From assembly GCF_001552135.1 (NCBI RefSeq), contig NZ_BCQP01000039.1, positions 1 to 64,000 of the forward strand: DNA of 64,000 bases, given 5' to 3'. The notes beneath the pieces were generated by a model that saw nothing but the letters and a program-made list of their open reading frames with translations, was not told where the DNA came from and made no database searches. Positions 16,032-25,684 of this stretch are shown in pieces. Position 1 is the stretch's first letter. Each line of letters opens with the position of its first letter. This DNA comes from Actinomadura chibensis NBRC 106107 (GTDB lineage Bacteria > Actinomycetota > Actinomycetes > Streptosporangiales > Streptosporangiaceae). The position numbers and the translations under genes are program-made.

Positions 16032-17363
16032 CTAACGGCCGCACGTGCTGGTCGACCACCTCTTGCGCTGGACGGTCGACCGGATGCGCTCCAGGTCCCG
16101 GAGAATTAGGCCTAGCTTGTCCGGCCGGTTCACATAGGCCAGCGCCGCGCGGTTGAAGGCGTTCTGCATGGCGGCGGGAAAGAGGTCGGACGCGTCCAGG
16201 CACAGCAGGTAGTCGGGAGAGGTGAGCATGCCCGAGATCTTCCGGCTGATGGGGTCGGCGCCCGTCTCGTGCACCCGCCGGTTGAGCGAGAAGGCGGCGC
16301 TGCTGGGAACGGCGGGCCAGATCCGCTGCGTCTTCTCCGACGCCAGGAACCGGACGAGCCGCCGCGCCTCCTTCGTGTCGTTGAACATGCCGAGCAGGTC
16401 GGCCGACACCACCGCGGAATCCTCCGGGCGCCCGTCGAACTTCGGGAACGGGAAATAGTCGTAGTCGGTGACCGGATAGGTCTTTCCCGGCGGCGGCCCG
16501 TCCTGGTAGTCGGTCATGATGAACGACGGCTGGTGCTGGAGCGAGCACGCGGGACGGGCGCCGACCATCAGCCGTCCGGCGTCCTGGTAATCGGCCACCA
16601 GAGTCGCCATCGACCCGCCGGGGACGCTGCCGGGACGGGCCGCCACCTCGCCCCACGTCCGCCACGCCCCTTCGATCTCCTTCGAGGTCCAGGAGAGCTC
16701 GCCGGACGCCCAGCGCTGGTAGACGTCCGGGCCGTAGCGGTGCAGGACGATGTCCTCGATCCAGTCGGTCCCGGCCCATCCGGAGGTCGGCGGGTCGCTC
16801 ATGCCCATGCACCAGGGGGTGCGCTTCGCGGCGACCTCCGCGTCACTCCTCTTCATCAGTTCCGCCCAGGTCTTCGGCGCCGGCCTGGGGAAGCGCCGCG
16901 GGTTGAACCAGATCATGCTCTTGAGGCTCGCCTTGACCGGGATCACATAGAACGGCGCCTCGGCGGCGCTCGACTCGGCGAGCCGCCATTGCGGCCGGTA
17001 GTCCTCCCGGTCCCGGCCGATGACGTCGTTCAGCGGATGCAGGTCGCCGTTGCGGGCGTACCGTTCGAGTTCACCGGCGCTCCACAGCGCCGCGACGTCG
17101 GGCGGCGTGCCCTTCTGCACCTGCGAGAGCACCACCTGGTTGAGTGCGCGCGTCCCGGTGTAGTCGACGCGGATCCCGGTCTCGTCGGTGAAGGCGTCGA
17201 GGACCTTCTCGAACGCCTTCTGCTCGTTCCCGGTCCAGGTCGCGAGCATGGTGACGCGGCCCGCGGGAGCCAGGCCGGTGTAGGCCGCGAGCCCGGCGGC
17301 CAGCGCCAGGACGGCCGTCACGGCGGTGATCCCCCACAGCGCGGACTTGACGGTCGGCTTCAT
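16032..17363 (-). CDS. Membrane-anchored extracellular solute-binding protein (family 1) of PknG module
   Basis: A 443-residue family-1 solute-binding protein. It begins MKPTVKSALWGITAVTAVLAL, a hydrophobic signal anchor without a lipobox Cys. The mature part has VTMLATWTGNEQKAFEKVLDAF, a GTPPDVAALW motif and FPKFDGR, typical of the sugar/oligosaccharide-binding class. No permease or ATPase is nearby. It overlaps the stop of the four-helix membrane gene by four bases (ATGA) and is the last gene of the five-gene operon. In mycobacteria the binding protein GlnH passes a ligand signal to PknG through GlnX; here a different binding-protein family seems to fill that role. Confidence 0.85.
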   Translation of the reverse strand: MKPTVKSALWGITAVTAVLALAAGLAAYTGLAPAGRVTMLATWTGNEQKAFEKVLDAFTDETGIRVDYTGTRALNQVVLSQVQKGTPPDVAALWSAGELERYARNGDLHPLNDVIGRDREDYRPQWRLAESSAAEAPFYVIPVKASLKSMIWFNPRRFPRPAPKTWAELMKRSDAEVAAKRTPWCMGMSDPPTSGWAGTDWIEDIVLHRYGPDVYQRWASGELSWTSKEIEGAWRTWGEVAARPGSVPGGSMATLVADYQDAGRLMVGARPACSLQHQPSFIMTDYQDGPPPGKTYPVTDYDYFPFPKFDGRPEDSAVVSADLLGMFNDTKEARRLVRFLASEKTQRIWPAVPSSAAFSLNRRVHETGADPISRKISGMLTSPDYLLCLDASDLFPAAMQNAFNRAALAYVNRPDKLGLILRDLERIRSTVQRKRWSTSTCGR

Positions 17364-18499
17364 CGCGGCAGGTACCTGTACTCGTCGATGCGGGCGCGGA
17401 AGCCCCACAGGATCAGAACGAACACGGCCAGCGGCACGATCACGGCCGGAAAGGCGTAATAGGGGCTCAGCCGGGCGGCGTCCGTCTGTCCGGCCGCCGA
17501 CTTCCCGGCCTCGATCGCTGTCCGCTCGGAGGTCGGCCGCTCCGTGACCCGCCTGCTCCCCGCCTTCGCGAGGAACGCCGCGACGGTGGGGCCGCAGCCC
17601 TGCGCGTCGCCCGCGCATTCCCGCTGGAGGAGTTTCCCGAACGCCTCCCGTTCCGTGTAGTGCGCCTGCTCCACCTGACCGTCCCTGATATCGGTCGCCT
17701 CTATGAGCGCGTCCTTTCCGGCCGCCAGATGGTCCCGGTCCGCGCGGATGAGGGCGCCGCCCATTCCGAGCCCGGCAAGAACGAGGAGGGTCGCGGCGAG
17801 CAGGTGCCAATTGACCGTCCGCCTGAAGCGGCGCGCCATGAAGACCTGCGTCGTGGAAAGGAGCACGAGGACGAGCGCGACCGGACCGGCCCAGCCGGCC
17901 ATCGCCGCGAGGTCGATCCAATCGAGCGTCAGCTTGTCCTTCAGGTTGTCCAGCTCCGCGCCTTGCAGCTTTTCGAGCTGGTAGAGGATCCCGCTGCCCT
18001 CGGCGTTCATGAGCACCGACGCGTACCAGAGACTGGCGGTGCCGAGCGCGGTGTCGCCCTGCCGGAACTGCGCGCCGGCCTGCCCGATCCAGCCGGTGTA
18101 GGCGACGAGCGAACCCTCCACCGTCTGCAGGACGCGGCTGCCGAACGCGCCCACGGAGTTGTCCTCGGCCGCCTGCGCGAGGCTCTGGTTGGCGATGCCG
18201 ATCTGGTTCTGGTACTCCTCGCCCGGCCGGAATCCGGTGAGCTCGGACTCCGCCGCCTGGAAGCTCGCCACGGCCGCGCTGTCGGCCTCCGCGAGCGCCT
18301 TCCGCGCCTGGGCGATCTCCAGGACGGCCGGCGCCGTCCGCGACCGCGCCTCCCCGAAGCTCTGCCGCGTTCCCTGCAGGACCGCCAGCGAGCCGCCCAG
18401 CATCACGATCGTCGCGATGAGGAGGAACCTGTGGCGGAACGACAGGGCGCGGGCCGTGCCCCGGTACGGGGTGCCGTGACGTAAGGCCGTGGTCGTCAT
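17360..18499 (-). CDS. Four-helix membrane sensor protein (GlnX-like position)
   Basis: A 379-residue membrane protein. Predicted helices by eye are about residues 25-42, 190-212, 230-249 and 345-366. This leaves two exported segments, about 43-189 (mostly helical, QARKALAEADSAAVASFQAAES) and 250-344. The layout fits a sensor that touches an external binding protein, as GlnX does between GlnH and PknG. I cannot confirm homology to GlnX by eye. ATGA overlaps join it to the VWA gene upstream and the binding-protein gene downstream. No enzymatic motif is visible. Confidence 0.8.
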   Translation of the reverse strand: MTTTALRHGTPYRGTARALSFRHRFLLIATIVMLGGSLAVLQGTRQSFGEARSRTAPAVLEIAQARKALAEADSAAVASFQAAESELTGFRPGEEYQNQIGIANQSLAQAAEDNSVGAFGSRVLQTVEGSLVAYTGWIGQAGAQFRQGDTALGTASLWYASVLMNAEGSGILYQLEKLQGAELDNLKDKLTLDWIDLAAMAGWAGPVALVLVLLSTTQVFMARRFRRTVNWHLLAATLLVLAGLGMGGALIRADRDHLAAGKDALIEATDIRDGQVEQAHYTEREAFGKLLQRECAGDAQGCGPTVAAFLAKAGSRRVTERPTSERTAIEAGKSAAGQTDAARLSPYYAFPAVIVPLAVFVLILWGFRARIDEYRYLPR

Positions 18500-19968
18500 A
18501 CCGCGCCCCCGGAGGCGCCGCCGTTCATCGGCGCGCCGCAGTGCGTGCAGTACGTGCCGGACGGCGTGCGGCGGTCGCAGTTCGGGCACGTCCGGGTCGC
18601 GCCCTCGGGTTCCCCGCGCGCGGATCCCGGCGCCGCGCCGCGCCCGTCCGCGCCGCCGTGCGTGTCGCGCGAGGCGATCCTGAGCCGTTTGCTGTCGAGG
18701 TCCCCGGCGTCGTCCCTGAGGCGCGGCAGGCCGTCGGAGTCGACGGCGACCACGCGCCGGAGCCGCCGCAGGATCCGGTCGTTCTCCAGTTTCGCGGCCA
18801 GTTCCATCGCGCGCGCCCATTCGGCCGCCGCCCGCTTCGGGTCGCCGGAGCGGTACGCCTCGAACCCGGTGTCGATCGCCTCCTTCAGTTCGCCGTGCCG
18901 GGTGTAGCGGCTCATCTTCGGGTCGATCAGGGTGGAGAGGCGCGGGTCGTCGGTCCAGTGCACGAAGACGTTCGCGGGCGAGCCGTCCACGGTCGCGTCT
19001 CCCTCCGGCAGCAGGTCCAGGCGCGCCACCCGCCGGTCGACGCTCAGTTCCCTGTCCGCGGAGTCGAGCGCCAGGCACACATGGAACTCCCGGACCTCGT
19101 CGCCCCAGGCTCCGGTGTCGACCTCGACCGTGCGCGCGTCCACCTCCCGCGTCTTTCCGGCGAGGTCGGCGAACGCCGGGAACACCTGTTTGACGAACCG
19201 CGTCCGGACGTCGGGCGGCGTGCTCACCCGGAGCGCCACGGCGGGCACGGCCTTGCCCATCGCCGTCCGCATCAGCGCGCGGAAATCGGCCTCCAGCTCG
19301 TCCTCCCGGCGGACCGCGTCGGCCGTTCCGCCGAGCGCCGTCACGATCCGCAGGAGTTCCTCCGGTTCCCAGCCGTCGCCGATCCCGCGCGCGTCGCAGG
19401 AGAAATGGCCCGCGCAGGCGGCGAGTTCCCGGTCGAGTTCCGCCCTGGCCTCGCTGACGTTGAATCCGTCGGTCAGCAGGACGGCGTGCCGGATCGCCGC
19501 GGGATGCCCGTCCAGCAGGACGCGGGCGCGGGCCAGCCACGTCCCCATCGCGGTCCCGCCGTTGGCGTACAGGCGGTGCACGGCCGTCGCGGCGTCCGCC
19601 CTGCTGCGCGGATCGGCGACGGCGGTCGCCTCCTCGCGCGGATAGGCCATTCTCGCCTCGTGCGTGCCCGCGACGACGGCGAACCGCGTGCCGTCGCGCA
19701 TGGAGTCGATCGCCGCGATGGTCGCCCTGCGCGCGGCGACCATTTTCGACGGCGGATCCCCCATCGAGGTGGAGCAGTCCACGAGCACGATCTCCGCGCC
19801 CTCGGGAGCCCTCCCGCCCGGGCCCGCGCCCGCGTTCCGCGCGCCGACCGTGACGATGGCGTGCATCTCCGATTCCTCCCTCGACAGGAACTTGATCTGG
19901 CTCACCTGGAGGTCGAAGCTGGGCTGAGCGTCCATGTCGCCTGCTTCCGGGCTCGTACCGGACGTCAC
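18496..19968 (-). CDS. VWA-domain protein with C-terminal zinc ribbon
   Basis: A 490-residue cytoplasmic protein from GTG 19968, which overlaps the kinase stop (GTGA). The von Willebrand A domain has a full MIDAS start (Asp64, Ser66, Ser68 in VLVDCSTSMG), a Thr in NGGTAMGTWL and the Asp in LLTDGFN. The C-terminus carries a zinc ribbon (CPNCDRRTPSGTYCTHCG), like the ribbons at the start of the kinase. VWA proteins usually act as metal-dependent binding scaffolds. Position suggests a partner or substrate of the kinase. An internal ATG at 19935 (MDAQPSF) is an alternative start. Confidence 0.88.
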   Translation of the reverse strand: MTSGTSPEAGDMDAQPSFDLQVSQIKFLSREESEMHAIVTVGARNAGAGPGGRAPEGAEIVLVDCSTSMGDPPSKMVAARRATIAAIDSMRDGTRFAVVAGTHEARMAYPREEATAVADPRSRADAATAVHRLYANGGTAMGTWLARARVLLDGHPAAIRHAVLLTDGFNVSEARAELDRELAACAGHFSCDARGIGDGWEPEELLRIVTALGGTADAVRREDELEADFRALMRTAMGKAVPAVALRVSTPPDVRTRFVKQVFPAFADLAGKTREVDARTVEVDTGAWGDEVREFHVCLALDSADRELSVDRRVARLDLLPEGDATVDGSPANVFVHWTDDPRLSTLIDPKMSRYTRHGELKEAIDTGFEAYRSGDPKRAAAEWARAMELAAKLENDRILRRLRRVVAVDSDGLPRLRDDAGDLDSKRLRIASRDTHGGADGRGAAPGSARGEPEGATRTCPNCDRRTPSGTYCTHCGAPMNGGASGGAV

Positions 19969-22238
19969 TGGAATGTCCTCGGGCGGACGGTGTTGGCGCG
20001 GTCGATCAGGATCTCGTGGTCCCAGGCGCTGCGCGCCTGCTGCGCGAGTTTGCGGAGGGACGCTTCGAGCAGCGTGCGCAGCCGCCGTTCCGTCGCCGGG
20101 CTGCCGAGGACTGCGCCGAAGTCCCGCCCTTCGACCTCGGGCAGCCGCCGCAACGCGGTCTCCTGGATGAGCGCCACCAGGCGGGTGTGGGAGTCGCCGT
20201 CCGCCCCGCCCTCCAGTTCGAGGCCGGACAGCCGCCGCAGCGCCTCCTCGAAATCGGCCGTGGTGGGCCGTTCCTCGCCCTGCGCCCCGGGCGGATCCAG
20301 GAGGTGGACGCGGACCATGGCGACGCGCGCCGCGTCGTAGTGCCGCAGCCCCTTGCCGACCTCCCCGAGGACCTCGGCCGCGTCCCTTCTCCGGCCGCGC
20401 GCGAGGCGGATCCGGGCGAGCCCGAACGCCGCGCCGACCTGGGCGCCGTCCCGCCGCCACACCGACTCGTAATGGCGTTCCGCCGCGTCCGGCTCGCCCC
20501 GGCGCTCCAGGCAGAACCCGAGGGCCAGCTTCGGCGCGTCCTCGCCGGGCAGCGCCGAATAGACCGCGTCGAACTCGGCGCCCGCCGCCTCGACCTCGCC
20601 CTTCGCCAGGGCCAGCAGCCCGCGGTGCCACAGCACGCGCCAGTCGGCGTCCCCGGCCGCGGACGCGGCCGCGCGCAGCGCCAGGGCGGCCTTCGCGAGG
20701 TCGTCGCCGCCCAGTTCGACATGCGCGCGGCAGAGGTGCAGTTGGACCTCGGCGGAGGACGGGTCGAACTCGGAGAGCCGCTCGACGCGCCTGCCCGGGT
20801 CGCTGGTCTCCAGCTTGGCGAGATCGTCGGCCGCCGGGTCGGCCGGATCGGTCAGCGGCGCCGGGAGGCAGGCCACCGCGTCCGGCGGCTCGGGAAGCCC
20901 GCCGGTGTCCCAGACCGCCGTTCCGCGGCCGGGCGCGAGCCACCTCTCCAGCGGCGGGACGAGGCCGAGCCCCGCGTCGAGCAGCGCGGTCGTCGGCGCG
21001 AACCGGGCCGACGGCTCGGGCCGGGGGACGCGGTCGCGCAGGGAGAGGATCTCGCGCCGGACGCCCCGCGCCTGCTCCGCCATCTCGGCGGCCGAGCGGA
21101 ACCGCCGCTCGGGCTCGGGATGGGTGGCCCGCACGACGATCCGGCGGCACGACTCGGCGCCCGGCTCGCCGCCGTCGCCGAACCCCTCGGCGACGGCGAA
21201 CAGCTCCTCCAGGGTCTTGCCGAGCGTGTAGAGATCGGACTCCACCGAGGGGCCGCGCGTCAGGATCTCCTCGTCCGGCGCCTGGTACTTCTCCGTTCCG
21301 ATGATGCGGGACTCGCGGTCGTCCATCCGGCGGACGGCGCCGAGGTCGATGAGCTTGACCCGGTCCCGGATGTGGATGACGTTGTCCGGTTTCATGTCGC
21401 AGTACAGCAGCCCGCGGTCGTGCAGGTACTCGAAGGCGGAGAGGATCTCGATCCCGTAGGAGAGGACGTGCTCCATCCGCAGCGGCTCGCCGAACGGCCG
21501 CTCACCGGCGCGCGCCTTGTCCAGGATGTCGCGGAGCGGGAGACCGCCCACATACTCCATCACGATGTAGCCGGTCTGCCCTCCCGAGCTCTGATCGGGA
21601 TGGGTGACGAAGCTGACGATGCGCACGATGTTCGGATGGTCGAGCAGGGTGAGGAAGCGGCGCTCCGCGACCATCATCTCCAGCGCCTCGTCGTCATTGG
21701 TGTTGATCATCCCTTTGAGGGCGACGAGGTTGTCCTCAAGGCGCTGGTCCTTGGCGAGGTAGACCCAGCCGAGTCCGCCCCGGTCGAGGCAGCCGACCAC
21801 CTCGTACTGGTCTCCGAGCAGGACGCCGGGCCGCAGTTTCGGCTTGAAGGAGAACGGCGTGCCGCAGCGCGGGCAGTAGCCCTCCACCGGGCCCGGCCGC
21901 CCGTCGATCGGCGCGCCGACCGCCGCCGAGCAGCCGTACTTGCCGCAGGTGCGGCCGCCGCGCGGGGGCCGCGGGTCGCTCTGCACCCGGCTCTCCGGAG
22001 GCGGCGGCGGCAGGAACGGCAGCGGGCGGCCGGCCCCGTTCGCCCTGGTCGTGGACGCGGGCCGCTGGACGTCGGGCGCCGGGAGCGCCTCCCGCACGGC
22101 GAGCGCCCCGGCGACGATCCGGTCCGTCCCGCGCGAGGCCCGCCGCGCGGGCGGCACGAGCGGCGGGAGGCCGCAGACGTCGCAGTACCCGGTCTCGTCG
22201 GTGACCCCGGGGCAGCCGGGACGGTTGCAGGGCCTCAC
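19965..22238 (-). CDS. pknG: PknG-type serine/threonine protein kinase
   Basis: A 757-residue PknG homologue, near the usual length. N-terminal zinc ribbons (CNRPGCPG...CDVCG and CGKYGC...YCPRCG), then the kinase domain: glycine loop CLDRGGLGWVYLA, Lys175 in VALKG, catalytic loop YCDMKPDNVI (not HRD, as in PknG), IDLGAV for DFG and YQAPDE. The C-terminal third is a TPR-like tail (VLWHRGLLALAKGEVEAAG, PKLALGFCLERRGEPD) ending IDRANTVRPRTF, as PknG does. PknG is soluble and controls 2-oxoglutarate/glutamate metabolism through FHA proteins GarA/OdhI; no FHA gene is in this window. GTGA overlaps on both sides. Confidence 0.93.
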   Translation of the reverse strand: MRPCNRPGCPGVTDETGYCDVCGLPPLVPPARRASRGTDRIVAGALAVREALPAPDVQRPASTTRANGAGRPLPFLPPPPPESRVQSDPRPPRGGRTCGKYGCSAAVGAPIDGRPGPVEGYCPRCGTPFSFKPKLRPGVLLGDQYEVVGCLDRGGLGWVYLAKDQRLEDNLVALKGMINTNDDEALEMMVAERRFLTLLDHPNIVRIVSFVTHPDQSSGGQTGYIVMEYVGGLPLRDILDKARAGERPFGEPLRMEHVLSYGIEILSAFEYLHDRGLLYCDMKPDNVIHIRDRVKLIDLGAVRRMDDRESRIIGTEKYQAPDEEILTRGPSVESDLYTLGKTLEELFAVAEGFGDGGEPGAESCRRIVVRATHPEPERRFRSAAEMAEQARGVRREILSLRDRVPRPEPSARFAPTTALLDAGLGLVPPLERWLAPGRGTAVWDTGGLPEPPDAVACLPAPLTDPADPAADDLAKLETSDPGRRVERLSEFDPSSAEVQLHLCRAHVELGGDDLAKAALALRAAASAAGDADWRVLWHRGLLALAKGEVEAAGAEFDAVYSALPGEDAPKLALGFCLERRGEPDAAERHYESVWRRDGAQVGAAFGLARIRLARGRRRDAAEVLGEVGKGLRHYDAARVAMVRVHLLDPPGAQGEERPTTADFEEALRRLSGLELEGGADGDSHTRLVALIQETALRRLPEVEGRDFGAVLGSPATERRLRTLLEASLRKLAQQARSAWDHEILIDRANTVRPRTFQ

Positions 22239-23326
22239 GACCGCGTCCCCTTGTAACCGAGCGCGTGCCAGAGCGCCGCCTGGTAGCGCTCGACGGCCGC
22301 CCTCGCCGCCCGCAGATCGCACGGCGCCTTCCAAAGCATTTCGTGCGCCTCGCCGTAGAGCGCCGCGAGCCGGGGATCCTCCGGACTGACGCCGCTCGCC
22401 TCCTTGGCCTTGTAGGCGCCGAGGCGCCCGCGGAGCTCGTCGCGTTCCGCGCGCAGTCCCTCCAGACCGGTGGTGAACTCCTCGACCCGCTCCAGATGGC
22501 TCTCGATGATCTCCTCGCAGCGGACCACGTCGGGCACCGCCCACCGCTGCTCGGACGCCTGCCCCCGCTCCCGCACCAGTTCGAGGACCGATCTCACGTC
22601 GTCCGGCCGCTCCCGGAACTCCGGTACCCCCGTGAACAGCTCGCCGATGTCGGCGCGCCGCTCGCGCGCCCGCCGCTCCGCGCGCTCCACCTCCGCCTCC
22701 CGTTCGGCGAGCCGCCGCAGCCGCCCGCCCAGCGGGCGGGACGGCGGGATCCGCGGAAGGTCGCGCGGCACGTACACCCAGGCGCTGGCGTGCAGTTCCT
22801 TGACGTCGACGACCGCCTCGCGGCAGGCCCTCCAGTCGAACCCCTCGATGTCCTGGTCGCCGATCCGGTCGCGCCACTCCCGGGACATCAGCAGCGCGTA
22901 GGGGGCGCTCGTCCCGGCGAGGGCCTCGCGCAGCGGTTCGGCGTTGAGGAGCCGGAACGCGGTGTTCAACGCCGTTCCCACCCAGGTGTTCCGGTCGGCC
23001 TTGACCATTCCCACGTGCAACGCGGCGCGCAGCCGCATCGCGTCGTCGCCGCCCGCCGGGTACTCCAGCAGCTCCGTGTGGAGACGCGCGGTGAACCGGC
23101 CGGTCAGGGCCACCATCGACACCCAGCTCGGCAGCACCCAGAGCAGGCCGTCGCCCCGGTCTTCGGGGTCGCGGACGTCCTGCCGGTTGACGCCGACCGT
23201 CTCCAGGGCCGTTTCCATGACCCGGTAGAGCCGGTCGCGCAGAACCTGCTGGAGCCCGTCGGAACGGCTGCCGAATCGCTCGATGTCCACGCCGACCATG
23301 ACGTGTAACCGCGCTTCGGCGACCAT
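22235..23326 (-). CDS. Nucleotidyl-cyclase-like domain protein, first gene of PknG operon
   Basis: A 363-residue protein from ATG 23326, with GGGGAAAG upstream. The N-terminal ~200 residues resemble a class III-like cyclase core: VGVDIERFG (Asp14) and EDRGDGLLW (Asp56, Asp59), with HVGMVKADRNTWVG and ALNTAFRLLNA further on. The C-terminal part is charged and probably coiled coil (LREREAEVERAERRARERR-like region, LERVEEFTTGLEGLRAERDELRGRL). Whether it makes a cyclic nucleotide is unknown; proteins of this class are common in actinobacterial signalling and conflict cassettes. It overlaps the kinase start by four bases. Confidence 0.8.
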   Translation of the reverse strand: MVAEARLHVMVGVDIERFGSRSDGLQQVLRDRLYRVMETALETVGVNRQDVRDPEDRGDGLLWVLPSWVSMVALTGRFTARLHTELLEYPAGGDDAMRLRAALHVGMVKADRNTWVGTALNTAFRLLNAEPLREALAGTSAPYALLMSREWRDRIGDQDIEGFDWRACREAVVDVKELHASAWVYVPRDLPRIPPSRPLGGRLRRLAEREAEVERAERRARERRADIGELFTGVPEFRERPDDVRSVLELVRERGQASEQRWAVPDVVRCEEIIESHLERVEEFTTGLEGLRAERDELRGRLGAYKAKEASGVSPEDPRLAALYGEAHEMLWKAPCDLRAARAAVERYQAALWHALGYKGTRS

Positions 23327-23406
23327 CGCTTTCCCCGTTCGTGTCGCGTTCGGGAAGGCCGGTCGGCAAGGCGGCGGACCGGCGCTCAACCGCCGCTCAG
23401 TGTAGT

Positions 23407-23416
23407 AGTGGCCACT
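23407..23416. promoter_or_regulatory. 10-bp palindrome in divergent promoter region
   Basis: AGTGGCCACT is a perfect palindrome between the PknG operon (minus) and the phospholipase gene (plus). The surrounding 23395-23460 is richer in A and T and is the best place for promoters. No other feature is clear in 23327-23601. Confidence 0.3.
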
Positions 23417-23601
23417 GCACACATTGTGATTTCTGATACAGGTCGGATGGCCGGACCCGGAAACCTCCGATTCGTTCGCGACCCGTGGGCGGGAGAGCTT
23501 CGGCGGACGTTCCGGCCGCGTATACGCGCCCGCCATCGGCGGCCACGACGATCTTTCGGGATTCGGACGTACCGAACCGTCTTGCCCCCGAAAGGCACGG
23601 T

Positions 23602-25650
23602 ATGAGCGAGATCAGTCGCCGGAGGTTCCTGCAATTGGCCGGGGGGACGACGGCGCTCGCCGCGCTGCCCCAGAGCATCGCGAGGGCGGCCGAGATCCCG
23701 GCGGACCGCCGCACCGGCACGCTCCGCGACGTGGAGCACATCGTCGTCCTGATGCAGGAGAACCGCTCGTTCGACCATTATCTCGGGACGCTCTCCGGCG
23801 TGCGCGGCCTCGGCGACCCCCGGCCGGTCGTCCGGCCCGACGGCAAGCCGATCTTCCACCAGCCGGACGGGACGGCCGACGTCCTGCCCTTCCACCCCGA
23901 GGTCGACGACCTCGGAATGCGCTACCTGTACGGCCTTCCGCACGGCCGGAACGACGGGCACCAGGCGTTCGCGGGCGGCCGGTACGACCGGTGGATCGCG
24001 GCGAAGTCGAAATACACGATGGCCTATCTCGACCGGGGCGACATTCCATTCCATTTCGCGCTGGCCGACGCGTTCACCGTCTGCGACGCCTACCACTGCT
24101 CCTATCTCGGCGCCACCGACCCGAACCGCTATTACCTGCTCACCGGCCACACTGGAAACGACGGGACGGGCGGTGGTCCGGTCCTCGGAAACGAGGAAAA
24201 GGGATACGGGTGGACCACCTACCCGGAGCGCCTGGAAAAGGCGGGCATCTCCTGGAAGGTCTACCAGGACGAGGGGACCGGCCTGGACGCGAACGGCGGG
24301 TGGGGCTGGACCGGCGACGCGTTCATCGGCAACTACGGCGACAACTCGCTGCTCTACTTCGACAATTACCGCGACGCCCGTCCCGGCGACCCGCTCTACG
24401 AGAAGGCGCGCACCGGCACCAGGGCCGCCAAGGGCGAAGGCTACTTCGCCCTTCTTGAGGACGACGTGCGGAAGGGGCGGCTCCCGCAGATCTCCTGGAT
24501 CGCCGCGCCGGAGGCGTACAGCGAGCACTCCAACTGGCCGTCCAACTACGGCGCCTGGTACATCGCCCGCGTCCTGGACGCGCTGACCGCGAACCCAGAG
24601 GTCTGGAGCCGGACCGCGCTGATCATCACCTACGACGAGAACGACGGCTTCTTCGACCACGTCGTCCCGCCGTACCCGCCGCTGCCCGGCACCGCCAGCG
24701 CGTCCACCGCCGACACCTCCACGGAGCACTTTCCGGGCGGCGGCGGATACGTCGCCGGGCCGTACGGGCTCGGCCCGCGCGTGCCGACGTTCGTCGTCTC
24801 GCCGTGGAGCAAGGGCGGCTGGGTGTGCTCGCAGACGTTCGACCACACCTCGATCCTCCAGTTCATGGAGCGCCGCTTCGGGGTGCGCGAACCGAACATC
24901 TCGCCCTGGCGCCGTGCCGTCTGCGGCGACCTGACCAGCGCGTTCGACTTCTCCCGCGCGCAGCCGCGGCCCGCCGGGCTGCCCGGCACCGACGGCTACC
25001 TCCCGCCGGACCACGACCGGCACACCACCTTCTACCCGGCGATTCCGGGCGCCGCGCAGCCGCTCGCGCAGGAGCGCGGCCGCCGCTACACCCGTCCGCT
25101 GCCGTACGACCTGGACGTCGCCGACACGGTCGGGGCGGGCCGCGTCACCCTGAGGTTCGCCGCCAGGACCGGGGCGGGCGCCTGCTTCTACGTCACCGCC
25201 GCCGGGCAGGACCCGCGCACCTACACGGTCGAGCCCGGCCGCACCCTCACCGGGACGTGGACCGGCGAGGACTACGACGTCTCCGCCTACGGCCCGAACG
25301 GCTTCCACCGCCGTTTCGCCGGACGGACCGGCACCCCGCTCACCGTCGAAGCGCACGTCGAGAACGACTGGATCCGGCTGGCGCTGGCCAACCGGAGCGC
25401 GAAGCCGGTCGAGTTCACGATCGCCGACGGATACGGCGACGGGCAGGGCGGCGGGCACGGGGCCCGCCCGAAGAGGATCCGGGTCCGGCCGGGCGGGCGC
25501 GCGAACCACCGGGTCCCGACCGCGCGCAGCTCGCACTGGTACGACCTGACCGTCGGCTGCGACGCCGACGCCGCCTTCGTCCGCCGCCTGGCCGGTCACC
25601 TGGAGACCGGCCGCCCCGGCCTCACCGACCCGGCCGTCAAAACTCGCTAA
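23602..25650 (+). CDS. Tat-exported phospholipase C (non-haemolytic type)
   Basis: A 682-residue secreted phospholipase C/phosphoesterase from ATG 23602 (GAAAGG upstream). A twin-arginine signal is clear (SRRRFLQLAGG), ending near ARA-AEIP. The catalytic domain opens with HIVVLMQENRSFDHYLGTLSG, and contains YHCSYLGATDPNRYYLLTGH, EHSNWPSNYG and TYDENDGFFDHV, all hallmarks of the family. Two C-terminal DUF756-type beta domains follow (about 515-590 and 590-680). It would hydrolyse phosphatidylcholine or related phospholipids outside the cell. An upstream extension to 23485 is rejected because the signal peptide begins at MSEIS. Monocistronic. Confidence 0.93.
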   Translation: MSEISRRRFLQLAGGTTALAALPQSIARAAEIPADRRTGTLRDVEHIVVLMQENRSFDHYLGTLSGVRGLGDPRPVVRPDGKPIFHQPDGTADVLPFHPEVDDLGMRYLYGLPHGRNDGHQAFAGGRYDRWIAAKSKYTMAYLDRGDIPFHFALADAFTVCDAYHCSYLGATDPNRYYLLTGHTGNDGTGGGPVLGNEEKGYGWTTYPERLEKAGISWKVYQDEGTGLDANGGWGWTGDAFIGNYGDNSLLYFDNYRDARPGDPLYEKARTGTRAAKGEGYFALLEDDVRKGRLPQISWIAAPEAYSEHSNWPSNYGAWYIARVLDALTANPEVWSRTALIITYDENDGFFDHVVPPYPPLPGTASASTADTSTEHFPGGGGYVAGPYGLGPRVPTFVVSPWSKGGWVCSQTFDHTSILQFMERRFGVREPNISPWRRAVCGDLTSAFDFSRAQPRPAGLPGTDGYLPPDHDRHTTFYPAIPGAAQPLAQERGRRYTRPLPYDLDVADTVGAGRVTLRFAARTGAGACFYVTAAGQDPRTYTVEPGRTLTGTWTGEDYDVSAYGPNGFHRRFAGRTGTPLTVEAHVENDWIRLALANRSAKPVEFTIADGYGDGQGGGHGARPKRIRVRPGGRANHRVPTARSSHWYDLTVGCDADAAFVRRLAGHLETGRPGLTDPAVKTR

Positions 25651-25684
25651 CGACGGGAGCCGCCGGGAACCTATTCTCGCCACC

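Noticed and set aside
16032..17363. Sugar ABC importer
   Set aside because: No permease or ATPase genes adjoin it, and it is coupled to a kinase and a four-helix membrane protein.
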